Made by a program: the position numbers and the translations under genes | NCBI RefSeq assembly: GCF_037975245.1 | Contig: NC_092581.1 | Span: 1,688,501-1,752,500 of the forward strand | Direction of reading: 5' to 3' | From: Apostichopus japonicus | Lineage: Eukaryota; Echinodermata; Holothuroidea; Aspidochirotida; Stichopodidae | Length of the DNA: 64,000 bases | In this document: positions 36,101 through 51,100 of the stretch, one piece after another | How positions within the stretch are numbered: the first letter of the stretch is position 1 | Layout: every line of letters starts with the position of its first letter | Notes under the pieces: generated by a model | What the model was told of the DNA's origin: nothing | Database searches by the model: none | The model's input: only the letters and a program-made list of their open reading frames with translations

Positions 36101-39100
36101 GAAACCAATGTGAAGTAAAATGAGTGCCAAGAGAGAAAGTTCAAGAATAAAAATACCACACTTATAACTGATTTAATTGAGGCACTTAAATGATGTAGAA
36201 ACTATATCTCAATGACACAAGAACATGCCCCTTAAAGGCATAGTACTTGCTCACAATGTTAATCAGCCCCTGTCGTAAGTTAACCATTACCAGTTACCTA
36301 ATGCAATTTTATTCATAAGTTTATACATAGTTGAACAAATTTTTCCTTTTTTTCCTCAACCACTATAAGCAGTCCAACCCCAGCCTTTCAGTATCAGAGA
36401 TGTTAGTTTCCCACAAAATTCATAAATTGTCTCAACTCATCTTATTTAGTGATGAAAACAATGATTCAAATATTCATGACATTCTTAGAAACAATTCAGC
36501 TACAACTTCCTACCATGAGCACTTCTTGTCTAAATATGTGTCAACAAGGTCTAATAACTTGATATTAAGTGCACACATATATGATAGCCTATAGCACAAA
36601 CTTTGCTATCTTGACAAAGGGACAGTAACTTTACAGGTAGTTGCATTTAACAACATACTTTGTCTTCATTGAGCCCTATAGACGCAAGAATGTTTGCAGA
36701 CAATTGTAACGGACTATTAGCCAAGTGAATCACAGGAAACGCATCATTGGCTATTTTCAGCATGAAAATCTCTGTAATTGAAGTGTTGTTTACTCTGTAG
36801 TTTGCAGTTGATTATTATGATTCATTTGTTTTCAAACAAATTCAGTCATCTGTACAAAGGATTGGAAGAAATGTTGGTATTTTTGAGAAGCTGTGGTTTT
36901 TTGAAAAGAAAGATATTCACTAAAAGTTTTTGTTATGCTTTGCAGTTTGCATAGGCCTAGTTGTGAGTGTGTGTACTTGGGGTTTCTCATAATTATAAGC
37001 AAATTATAATTGGGCTGCCCTCATAAGCCTGTGTGCTATAGTTCAGGAAAATGACAGATAAAATTTAATTTTAGCCAGTAGCTTTTAATCACTGACATTA
37101 TTAGCAAGTTGCTAAACTTGTGAAACTGTAGGTGTACAGCACTAGTTTACATTAACCAATATCACACTTTGCCTATAATGGGACACAGGGAGATAAAAAA
37201 AAATGCTTAATAGTTTTTCATATAAAACAAAGCAATACAGTACTGTGTTTATTGTGCATTGGATTTTAGTACCATTATTGACTGATTAATTAATAGGCAG
37301 GCTGCCAAATAGTTTGTAGGCACACATGTATACACTTACTGTGTTAGCCCATCTAGAAAGTACAGTAGCTCATCGTTCGTTTTTGTTTGTTACAGTAGCC
37401 CCATCTTGGAAGTTTTAAATTAGCCTGTAGTCTTTGGGTTGCAGGTGTACTGTGAAGAGCTACAGTAGGGTGTCATACAGTACGATGTTAGGCTGTTAGC
37501 CCCATCTTGGAAGTTTTAAAGTAGCCTGTAGTCTTTGGGTTGCAGGTGTACTGTGAAGAGCTAGGGTGTCATACAGTATGATGTTAGACTGTTAGCCCCA
37601 TCTTGGATGTAACCTGTCTTTGGTTGCAAGTGGACTGTAGAGATAGGCTGTCATACTAAACTGTGTTAGGCTGTTAGCCCCATCTTGGAAGTAGCCTGTC
37701 TTTGGTTGCAGGTGGACTGTAGAGATAGGCTGTCATACTGAACTGTGTTAGGCTGTTAGCCCCATCTTGGAAGTAGCCTGTCTTTGGTTGCAGGTGTACT
37801 GTGAAGAGCTAGGGTGACATACGATACAGTGTTAGCCACATCCATAAAGTACATTAGCCCGTCTTTGGGGGGGGGGGGGCTCACGGAAGAAGTCAGACAA
37901 AATGTTGAAATTAAAACTGGTCAACGGGTTTCACCTCAATTAGCCCTACTTGTTTTTACCTCCTCACTTTTCACATTTCCTTTCATTTCCTATGTTTCTT
38001 ACTTGTTTATTTTTATTGTTTTGCAGCCATTACAGACGCATCGAAACACAAGAGCCCCCTCAAGGCCAGCAGACAGAAAAGACAAAATCTTAACAACAGA
38101 TATGATTTGAGAGATTGCGACTCTATTCCACCGGTGAGTATTTTGAAGCACATGTATTGGTTTATCTGGTATCGTATCTATGCAAATCCTATGCAAAATG
38201 GGCAAATTGCCTTATACATAAAATTGCAAAGATGCATCTAGCAGTGTTTTGTACACAGGAACCACACAGTATTTGATAAGAGACACTGTAACTTTAGTTG
38301 AGAGTCTTGAAAACTGCTCATGGCAAAGTTTGCACCCCTTATTATTCCCTGAGCATTTTGTTATTTATAAAATGCTAGCATGATGCCTGTGTACAAAACC
38401 TGATGTTTTTAATTGGCCATTTTACAAATTTTTCTGCCATGATGTGTATCTAGATTAATTTTTGGTTCCTTGCTTTAGCAAAAGGAACCTATGCAGTCAG
38501 GTTGGCGTGTGTGTGCGTGTGTGTGTGCGTCTGTGACACTTGCTTGGGTGCTTGGGTATCTCAATAAGGGAAAGTTGGATTGAGGCCAAACTTGGACTAT
38601 AGATCCGCCATATGGAGAAGGTGTGTCCTATTGTTTTTGGTGCCCACAAAGGTCACCAAAGGTCAGTTATGGTCCAAAAACCGAAAATATTAAAACTGCA
38701 ATAACTCCCAGTGCCAATGTGCGACAAGGTTGATATTTTGGGCCAAGCTGTGAACTGGTTAGGGGAACATTTTCAAACTTAACGGTCATGTGATCCGAGG
38801 TCACCAAAGGTCAATTAATGATAAAAAACTAGTATTTTTGCGATAACTTGAGAACGAAATGTCTGTTAGGGTTGGGAGTTGCTTCAATGTTATCCAATTG
38901 TTGACCCGCATCTGGGTGACCCTTGACCTCAATTTGACATCTGGTGACCTTTACGTGTTTTGGGGGATTTTTAAAGTTTTGATGCTATTTTCAGATGTCA
39001 AAGGTACCTTCTGATCATAAATGTCAATAGGTTGACCCGGTGTGACCTTTATGTGCGAAGTTATATGAGGTCAAAGTTTTTTGGTCGGAGTTAGGATGGT

Positions 39101-42100
39101 TGTACAGACTTATCGTTTTGTTTTTTGGAATCAGGAGATTAAACTACATCTGAAACCAAGGTCAAAAGGTCAAAGGTCACATTAGAAAAAATGTGCTTAT
39201 TTTGGGAGGAAACGAGCAAAAAAGAAAATGTTTGGTTTTGATGCTAGATTTGGATATCAAAGGTACCTTCCGATCAAAAATGTCAATTGGTTGACACCCG
39301 TGTGACCTTCGTGTGCGAAGTTATACGAGGTCAAAGTTAATTTTCAGACATTTAATGCAATAACTCCCAGTTCCAAGGTGTGACATGGTTGATATTTTTG
39401 GACAAGTTGCAAATGGTATAGGGGAATATTTTCAAACTTAACGGTCATGTGATCCGAGGTCACCAAAGGTCAATTAATGTTAAAAAACTAGTATTTTGGA
39501 GGTAGAAAATGGGCAAAGAAAAAAATGTTTGAATTTGTATAGTTTGATGCTCTATTTAGGTCTCATCAATCAAAAATGTCAATAAGTTGACCCAAGGTGA
39601 CCTTTGTATGTTAAGTTATATGAGGTCAAAGTTAATCTTCAGACATTTAGTGTAATAACTCCCAGTGCCAAGGTGTTACACAGTTGATATTTTGAGACAA
39701 TTTGCAAATGGTATAGGGGAATATTTTCAAACTTAACGGTCATGTGATCCGAGGTCACCAAAGGTCAATTAATGATAAAAAACTAGTATTTTTGCAATAA
39801 CTTGAGAATGAATTGTCAGTTAGAGTTGGGAGTTGCTTCAATGTAATCCAATTGTCAACCCGCATCTGGGTGACCTTTGACCTCAATTTGACCTCTGGTG
39901 ACCTTTACTTGTTTTGGGGATTTTTACAGTTTTGATGCTATTTTCAGATGTCAAAGGTACCTTCTGATCATAAATGTCAATGGGTTGACAAATGGTATAG
40001 GGGAATATTTTCAAACTTAACGGTCATGTGATCCGAGGTCACCAAAGGTCAAAGTTATTAATGTTAAAAATTAATTAATTATGTTAAAAAACTAGTATTT
40101 TGGGGGGAAAATGGGCAAAACAAAAATGTTTGAATTTTTACAGTTTTGATGCTCTATTTAGGTCTCACCGATCAAAAAGGTCAATTGGTTGACCTACGGG
40201 TGACCTTCGTGTGTGTAGTTATGTATACAAGTTCAAAGTTAATTTTTAGACATTTAATGCAATTAAATCCCAATGCCATGGTTGATATTTTGGGACAAGT
40301 TATGAATGGGGTGGTGGAACATTTCCAAATTTCATGGTCATGTCATCTGTGGTCACCAATGTTATCGTATCTGTTGACCTGGTTGTAGGTGACCTTATAT
40401 CTCTTACATTTTCGACTCCATGTTCAGATCTCAAAAGTGCATTTTGATCATAATCCGATCACAATTTGTGATCACAAAAGTGTTGGCTATAGTGTTGGTT
40501 ACTTTATGGGAACATGTAGGACCACAATTACTTAGACTATTTGAGCCCAATCTTGCTTGATAATATTATGTGTATTGTCATATACCTCTACGCAAGGAAC
40601 CACAGTGCCCTTGGGCTCTTGTTATTCCATGCTGGTGGTTTTACTGGTTATTGTACTGTACAGTAGCTTTTTGCTACAATATTAAATTATTAATTATTTA
40701 CTTACATGAAAATATTATTATTTTTTGTTATGGTAAGCTTCTTTTTTTTTACTGCTTCTACTATTACTAAGTACTACTACCACAACTATAATATTTTTCT
40801 TCTTTCTCTGATCAGTATGAACTAGACACTGGTACCAACAGACAATGTACTACTACCACTACTATAATATTATATCTTCTTTCTCTGATCAGTATGAACC
40901 AGACACTGTGATACCAACAGACAATGTACTACTACCATTACTATAATATTATATCTTCTTTCTCTGATCAGTATGAACCAGACACTGTGGTACCAACAGA
41001 CAATGTACTACTACCATTACTATAATATTATATCTTCTTTCTCTGATCAGTATGAACCAGACACTGTGATACCAACAGACAATGTACTACTACCACTACT
41101 ATAATATTATATCTTCTTTCTCTGATCAGTATGAACCAGACACTGTGGTACCAACAGACAATGTACTACTACCACTACTATAATATATCTTCTTTCTGTG
41201 TTCAGTATGAACCAGACACTGTGGTACCAACAGACAATGTACTACTACCATTACTATAATATTATATCTTCTTTCTCTGATCAGTATGAACCAGACACTG
41301 TGGTACCAACAGACAATGTACTACTACCATTACTATAATATTATATCTTCTTTCTCTGGTCAGTATGAACCAGACACTGTGGTACCAACAGACAATGTAC
41401 TACTACCATTACTATAATATTATATCTTCTTTCTCTGATCAGTATGAACCAGACACTGTGGTACCAACAGACAATGTACTACTACCACTACTATAATATT
41501 ATATCTTCTTTCTCTGATCAGTATGAACCAGACACTGTGGTACCAACAGACAATGTACTACTACCATTACTATAATATTATATCTTCTTTCTCTGATCAG
41601 TATGAACCAGACACTGTGGTACCAACAGACAATGTACTACTACCATTACTATAATATTATATCTTCTTTCTCTGATCAGTATGAACCAGACACTGTGGTA
41701 CCAACAGACAATGTACTACTACCATTACTATAATATTATATCTTCTTTCTCTGATCAGTATGAACTAGACACTGTGGTACCAACAGACAATGTACTACTA
41801 CCATTACTATAATATTATATCTTCTTTCTCTGATCAGTATGAACCAGACACTGTGGTACCAACAGACAATGTACTACTACCACAACTATAATATTATATC
41901 TTCTTTCTCTGGTCAGTATGAACCAGACACTGTGGTACTAACAGACAATGTACTACTACCATTACTATAATATTATATCTTCTTTCTCTGATCAGTATGA
42001 ACCAGACACTGTGGTACCAACAGACAATGTACTACTACCATTACTATAATATTATATCTTCTTTCTCTGATCAGTATGAACCAGACACTGTGGTACCAAC

Positions 42101-45100
42101 AGACAATGTACTACTACCACTACTATAATATTATATCTTCTTTCTCTGATCAGTATGAACCAGACACTGTGGTACCAACAGACAATGTACTACTACCATT
42201 ACTATAATATTATATCTTCTTTCTCTGATCAGTATGAACTAGACACTGTGGTACCAACAGACAATGTACTACTACCATTACTATAATATTATATCTTCTT
42301 TCTCTGATCAGTATGAACCAGACACTGTGGTACCAACAGACAATGTACTCCTACCACTACTATAATATTATATCTTCTTTCTCTGATCAGTATGAACCAG
42401 ACACTGTGGTACCAACAGACAATGTACTACTACCATTACTATAATATTATATCTTCTTTCTCTGATCAGTATGAACCAGACACTGTGGTTCCAACAGACA
42501 ATGTACTACTACCACTACTATAATATTATATCTTCTTTCTCTGATCAGTATGAACCAGACACTGGTACCAACAGACAATGTACTACTACCATTACTATAA
42601 TATTATATCTTCTTTCTCTGATCAGTATGAACCAGACACTGTGGTTCCAACAGACAATGTACTACTACCACTACTATAATATTATATCTTCTTTCTCTGA
42701 TCAGTATGAACCAGACACTGTGGTTCCAACAGACAATGTACTACTACCACTACTATAATATTATATCTTCTTTCTCTGGTCAGTATGAACCAGACACTGT
42801 GGTACCAACAGACAATGTACTACTACCACAACTATAATATTATATCTTCTTTCTCTGATCAGTATGAACCAGACACTGTGGTACCAACAGACAATGTACT
42901 ACTACCATTACTATAATATTATATCTTCTTTCTCTGATCAGTATGAACCAGACACTGTGGTACCAACAGACAATGTACTACTACCACAACTATAATATTA
43001 TATCTTCTTTCTCTGATCAGTATGAACCAGACACTGTGGTACCAACAGACAATGTACTACTACCATTACTATAATATTATATCTTCTTTCTCTGATCAGT
43101 ATGAACCAGACACTGTGGTACCAACAGACAATGTACTACTACCACAACTATAATATTATATCTTCTTTCTCTGATCAGTATGAACCAGACACTGTGGTAC
43201 CAACAGACAATGTACTACTACCACAACTATAATATTATATCTTCTTTCTCTGATCAGTATGAACCAGACACTGTGGTACCAACAGACAATGTACTACTAC
43301 CATTACTATAATATTATATCTTTCTCTGATCAGTATGAACCAGACACTGTGGTACCAACAGACAATGTACTACTACCACAACTATAATATTATATCTTCT
43401 TTCTCTGATCAGTATGAACCAGACACTGTGGTACCAACAGACAATGTACTACTACCATTACTATAATATTATATCTTCTTTCTCTGATCAGTATGAACCA
43501 GACACTGTGGTACCAACAGACAATGTACTACTACCATTACTATAATATTATATCTTCTTTCTCTGATCAGTATGAACCAGACACTGTGGTACCAACAGAC
43601 AATGTACTACTACCACAACTATAATATTATATCTTCTTTCTCTGATCAGTATGAACCAGACACTGTGGTACTAACAGACAATGTACTACTACCATTACTA
43701 TAATATTATATCTTCTTTCTCTGATCAGTATGAACCAGACACTGTGGTACCAACAGACAATGTACTACTACCATTACTATAATATTATATCTTCTTTCTC
43801 TGATCAGTATGAACCAGACACTGTGGTACCAACAGACAATGTACTACTACCACAACTATAATATTATATCTTCTTTCTCTGATCAGTATGAACCAGACAC
43901 TGTGGTACCAACAGACAATGTACTACTACCATTACTATAATATTATATCTTCTTTCTCTGATCAGTATGAACCAGACACTGTGGTACCAACAGACAATGT
44001 ACTACTACCATTACTATAATATTATATCTTCTTTCTCTGATCAGTATGAACCAGACACTGTGGTACCAACAGACAATGTACTACTACCACAACTATAATA
44101 TTATATCTTCTTTCTCTGATCAGTATGAACCAGACACTGTGGTACCAACAGACAATGTACTACTACCATTACTATAATATTATATCTTCTTTCTCTGATC
44201 AGTATGAACCAGACACTGTGGTACCAACAGACAATGTACTACTACCATTACTATAATATTATATCTTCTTTCTCTGATCAGTATGAACCAGACACTGTGG
44301 TACCAACAGACAATGTACTACTACCACAACTATAATATTATATCTTCTTTCTCTGATCAGTATGAACCAGACACTGTGGTACCAACAGACAATGTACTAC
44401 TACCATTACTATAATATTATATCTTCTTTCTCTGATCAGTATGAACCAGACACTGTGGTACCAACAGACAATGTACTACTACCATTACTATAATATTATA
44501 TCTTCTTTCTCTGATCAGTATGAACCAGACACTGTGGTACCAACAGACAATGTACTACTACCATTACTATAATATTATATCTTCTTTCTCTGATCAGTAT
44601 GAACCAGACACTGTGGTACCAACAGACAATGTACTACTACCACAACTATAATATTATATCTTCTTTCTCTGATCAGTATGAACCAGACACTGTGGTACCA
44701 ACAGACAATGTACTACTACCACAACTATAATATTATATCTTCTTTCTCTGATCAGTATGAACTAGACACTGTGGTACCAACAGACAATGTACTACTACCA
44801 CTACTATAATATTATATCTTCTTTCTCTGATCAGTATGAACCAGACACTGTGGTACCAACAGACAATGTACTACTACCACTACTATATTATATCTTCTTT
44901 CTCTGATCAGTATGAACCAGACACTGTGGTACCAACAGACAATGTACTACTACCACAACTAATAATATTATATCTTCTTTCTCTGGTCAGTATGAACCAG
45001 ACACTGGTACCAACAGACAATGTACTACTACCACTACTATAATATTATATCTTCTTTCTCTGATCAGTATGAACCAGACACTGTGGTACCAACAGACAAT

Positions 45101-48100
45101 GTACTACTACCACAACTATAATATTATATCTTCTTTCTCTGATCAGTATGAACCAGACACTGTGGTACCAACAGACAATGTACTACTACCACAACTAATA
45201 ATATTATATCTTCTTTCTCTGGTCAGTATGAACCAGACACTGTGGTACCAACAGACAATGTACTACTACCACAACTAATAATATTGTCTTCTTTCTCTGA
45301 TCAGTATGAACCAGACACTGGTACCAACAGACAATGTACTACTACCACAACTATAATATTATATCTTCTTTCTCTGGTCAGTATGAACCAGACACTGTGG
45401 TACCAACAGACAATGTACTACTACCACAACTATAATATTATATCTTCTTTCTCTGATCAGTATGAACCAGACACTGTGGTACCAACAGACAATGTACTAC
45501 TACCATTACTATAATATTATATCTTCTTTCTCTGATCAGTATGAACCAGACACTGTGGTACCAACAGACAATGTACTACTACCACTACTATAATATTATA
45601 TCTTCTTTCTCTGATCAGTATGAACCAGACACTGTGGTACCAACAGACAATGTACTACTACCACTACTATAATATTATATCTTCTTTCTCTGATCAGTAT
45701 GAACCAGACACTGTGGTACCAACAGACAATGTACTACTACCACTACTATAATATTATATCTTCTTTCTCTGATCAGTATGAACCAGACACTGTGGTACCA
45801 ACAGACAATGTACTACTACCACAACTATAATATTATATCTTCTTTCTCTGATCAGTATGAACCAGACACTGTGATACCAACAGACAATGTACTACTACCA
45901 CAACTATAATATTATATCTTCTTTCTCTGGTCAGTATGAACCAGACACTGTGGTACCAACAGACAATGTCCTACTACCACAACTATAATATTATATCTTC
46001 TTTCTCTGATCAGTATGAACCAGACACTGTGGTACCAACAGACAATGTACTACTACCACAACTATAATATTATATCTTCTTTCTCTGATCAGTATGAACC
46101 AGACACTGTGATACCAACAGACAATGTACTACTACCACAACTATAATATTATATCTTCTTTCTCTGGTCAGTATGAACCAGACACTGTGGTACCAACAGA
46201 CAATGTACTACTACCACAACTATAATATTATATCTTCTTTCTCTGATCAGTATGAACCAGACACTGTGATACCAACAGACAATGTACTACTACCACAACT
46301 ATAATATTATATCTTCTTTCTCTGGTCAGTATGAACCAGACACTGTGATACCAACAGACAATGTACTACTACCACAACTATAATATTATATCTTCTTTCT
46401 CTGATCAGTATGAACCAGACACTGTGATACCAACAGACAATGTACTACTACCATTACTATAATATTATATCTTCTTTCTCTGATCAGTATGAACCAGACA
46501 CTGTGGTACCAACAGACAATGTACTACTACCACAACTAATAATATTGTCTTCTTTCTCTGATCAGTATGAACCAGACACTGTGGTACCAACAGACAATGT
46601 ACTACTACCACAACTATAATATTATATCTTCTTTCTCTGATCAGTATGAACCAGACACTGTGGTACTAACAGACAATGTACTACTACCATTACTATAATA
46701 TTATATCTTCTTTCTCTGATCAGTATGAACCAGACACTGTGGTACCAACAGACAATGTACTACTACCACAACTAATAATATTGTCTTCTTTCTCTGGTCA
46801 GTATGAACCAGACACTGTGGTACTAACAGACAATGTACTACTACCATTACTATAATATTATATCTTCTTTCTCTGATCAGTATGAACCAGACACTGTGGT
46901 ACCAACAGACAATGTACTACTACCACAACTAATAATATTGTCTTCTTTCTCTGATCAGTATGAACCAGACACTGTGGTACCAACAGACAATGTACTACTA
47001 CCACAACTATAATATTATATCTTCTTTCTCTGATCAGTATGAACCAGACACTGTGGTACCAACAGACAATGTACTACTACCATTACTATAATATTATATC
47101 TTCTTTCTCTGATCAGTATGAACCAGACACTGTGGTACCAACAGACAATGTACTACTACCATTACTATAATATTATATCTTCTTTCTCTTGTCAGTATGA
47201 ACCAGACACTGTGGTACCAACAGACAATGTACTACTACCACAACTATAATATTATATCTTCTTTCTCTGATCAGTATGAACCAGACACTGTGATACCAAC
47301 AGACAATGTACTACTACCACAACTATAATATTATATCTTCTTTCTCTGATCAGTATGAACCAGACACTGTGGTACCAACAGACAATGTACTACTACCACA
47401 ACTATAATATTATATCTTCTTTCTCTGATCAGTATGAACCAGACACTGTGGTACCAACAGACAATGTACTACTACCACAACTATAATATTATATCTTCTT
47501 TCTCTGATCAGTATGAACCAGACACTGTGGTACCAACAGACAATGTACTACTACCACAACTATAATATTATATCTTCTTTCTCTGATCAGTATGAACCAG
47601 ACACTGTGATACCAACAGACAATGTACTACTACCACAACTATAATATTATATCTTCTTTCTCTGGTCAGTATGAACCAGACACTGTGGTACCAACAGACA
47701 ATGTACTGTACTACTACCACTACTATAATTATATCTTCTTTCTGTGGTCAGTATGAACCAGACACTGTGGTACCAACAGACAATGTACTACTACCACAAC
47801 TATAATATTATATCTTCTTTCTCTGATCAGTATGAACCAGACACTGTGGTACCAACAGACAATGTACTACTACCACAACTATAATATTATATCTTCTTTC
47901 TCTGATCAGTATGAACCAGACACTGTGGTACCAACAGACAATGTACTACTACCACAACTATAATATTATATCTTCTTTCTCTGATCAGTATGAACCAGAC
48001 ACTGTGGTACCAACAGACAATGTACTACTACCACAACTATAATATTATATCTTCTTTCTCTGATCAGTATGAACCAGACACTGTGGTACCAACAGACAAT

Positions 48101-51100
48101 GTACTACTACCACAACTATAATATTATATCTTCTTTCTCTGATCAGTATGAACCAGACACTGTGATACCAACAGACAATGTACTACTACCACAACTATAA
48201 TATTATATCTTCTTTCTCTGGTCAGTATGAACCAGACACTGTGGTACCAACAGACAATGTACTGTACTACTACCACTACTATAATTATATCTTCTTTCTG
48301 TGGTCAGTATGAACCAGACACTGTGGTACCAACAGACAATGTACTACTACCACAACTATAATATTATATCTTCTTTCTCTGGTCAGTATGAACCAGACAC
48401 TGTGGTACCAACAGACAATGTACTGTACTACTACCACTACTATAATTATATCTTCTTTCTGTGGTCAGTATGAACCAGACACTGTGGTACCAACAGACAA
48501 TGTACTACTACCACAACTATAATATTATATCTTCTTTCTCTGGTCAGTATGAACCAGACACTGTGGTACCAACAGACAATGTACTACTACCATTACTATA
48601 ATATTATATCTTCTTTCTCTGATCAGTATGAACCAGACACTGTGGTACCAACAGACAATGTACTACTACCACTACTATAATATTATATCTTCTTTCTCTG
48701 ATCAGTATGAACCAGACACTGTGGTACCAACAGACAATGTACTACTACCACTACTATAATATTATATCTTCTTTCTCTGATCAGTATGAACCAGACACTG
48801 TGGTACCAACAGACAATGTATTGGAAAAGCTTAGAGAAGAGATGAGACTGAAGGACATAGACGCATACGTCATCCCTTCCTCAGACGCTCATCAGGTGAG
48901 ATTTTGATGTTTTTTCCAACAAACGGCAGGGCCAGGGCTGGGAATTATGTTTCGAGGGAGTTTTTCGGAAACTTTCTCAGGGTATTAGCTAGAACCTGCC
49001 GTTGATATTCATTGAAAATTGCAGGAGATCATAGCAAATTTTTTCAGCTTTGAAAAATTCATTTGATTGTTACTGAGACTGTACGTCAAGATCTTTAAGT
49101 TTCCCGAGGCTGCTTCATAACTGTTTTCTGGTCAAGGTTTCATTTGTGTAGTTTTGCCTAAACGAATTTTTTAAACCTTTTTTTCCATTTTTTTATATCT
49201 TAAGAAAACTCAAAGCAGAGAGAGATTTAATCAGTCTAGTTTGACGCTAAGCTTCGGACACGTTTCAGAAGATATCTTCAATAATTCAATAGATTTTAAT
49301 AGACTTCTATACAGTAATAGTGATCAACTTGTGGTATCGCCATGCTATTGCTGGGATTCAATTGTCGATTCTACGAAAACTCATAGCAACTGCTCGTAAA
49401 CCTTCGCAGAAGCACCGTAGCTATTGGTGAGGACTGTCATGACAGCGCCCTCTATTTTCTATTTGGTGGTGGGGGAATTCATCCCATTGAGTGAGATCTC
49501 ACACAGTGTTTTTCTTCACAAATCAGTCTTTGTGATACTGTACCTTATTAAACCATGCCTACTGTACATCTCACATGAGTATTTGTGTTACTTCAGTTGT
49601 TTTTCTTTGAACTATTTTAGAGCGAGTACCTTGCAGACCGAGACCAACGGAGGAAGTTCATGTCGGGCTTTTCTGGAACTTCTGGTAATTATGGATTGAA
49701 ATGCGTTTGGTTTTCGATCAAGAATTATATCGTCTAGAGTGTTGATGAGGGTTTTCTACATCCATGCACTGTATGCAGTTTTTGTAACATACAGTCTGCG
49801 TGTCTCTCTGGAGTAGCTTAATGCCTAGCTTGAATGCAAACAGGCATCGCAAACATCGTCTATTCCATTTTACGATTGAACCCGTAATACCACCGCACAA
49901 AATCCAATTCATTGCCGACAAGATTGCATCCACAAGTTTAGCATCCTAAATTGACAACAGTTTTTAAAAGTCATTTTTGGAGAGCTTTTGACCTTTTCAA
50001 AAAATTGTTACCAAACTTCGGAATTGTCTCAGTTTTGGCAATTGCATCGGAGCTAAATTAGACGGTTGGTTTGAAGTTTGACCAAGAGTGCTGACCATTA
50101 TTTGCTTCTCTAGCAGGATTGGAGGAAGGGGGGGTTGGGGAGGGGGGCGGGAGGCATCTCATTGTGGGCAATTGCATAAGTGTAAGCAGTTAATTTTTGT
50201 TGTAGTATGACCAAGAGTGACCAGTATTCTACAATATTTCGGGGTGGGGAAGGAGGGTGGGGAGGGCAATACTGACATGTTTGGATGGGGGCCGGGTTGG
50301 GGGTGGGGGGGGGGGAATATGGGCAAATAATACCAATGGTTATATATGTAAATGCTTACAGTATGACCAAGTGACAAGTTCTCTCTGATAACAGAGCTGT
50401 AACAGTATACTTTTCATCAGTAGCAACTATTTTTCTTCTGTACAGTCAAAATTTCTATCAAGGTGAAAAACTCCTTCTTTCATATTGCTCCATTTTGGGT
50501 TTCAGAGAGTTGATTTGTTTTAACAGAATGTACTTTGTTCCCTTTTTTGTTGTTGTTATTGTTATTGTTGTTGTTGTTGACAGGTTTAGCCATTGTTACC
50601 CGTAACAGACAATACACCTCAAGAAACAAAGCAGCCGTGTGGGTGGATCCCAGGTATTTCATCCAGGCAAGACAAGAACTGGATTGCAACTGGTTATCGA
50701 TGGAAATAGGTAATTTAAATCGATTAAAGAATGACATCAGATGTGTAGTCTTTGTGGGCCTCTCTTCCTTACTCTCGTTATGTGTGTTATCAATAAATTT
50801 AGCCTAAGTTGTAGGGAGGTGTTAGGATCTGTCATATGTTTTACAAGATATAATTAGCCTGTACAATACGTGTAATGTTGGTAAATAACGATGATCATGT
50901 CAGCGCCTCAGTTTAATAGGCGGTACTGTAACAGCACCCACCTATTTAGGTAAATTATAACGACCGTTAAAGAACCTTGGTTAGGTTTTATATACAAACA
51001 GTATGAAACTATATATATATGTGGTATATATGCTGTATATATATGTATGCTGTATATAAAGCCTAATAAACGATGTTTAACAATTTATTTGCTCTTATGC

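Noticed and set aside
40806-48784. Many open frames of 60-95 codons reading [15 protein letters not shown] and similar
   Set aside because: They are translations of the 79-bp minisatellite in shifted frames; only the last unit belongs to a real exon.
40760-48784. CRISPR-like array or recursive (ratchet) splicing sites
   Set aside because: The units are contiguous and near-identical with no unique spacers, so not CRISPR. The acceptor AG is followed by TATGAACC, not GTRAGT, so a zero-length recursive splice site is not formed.
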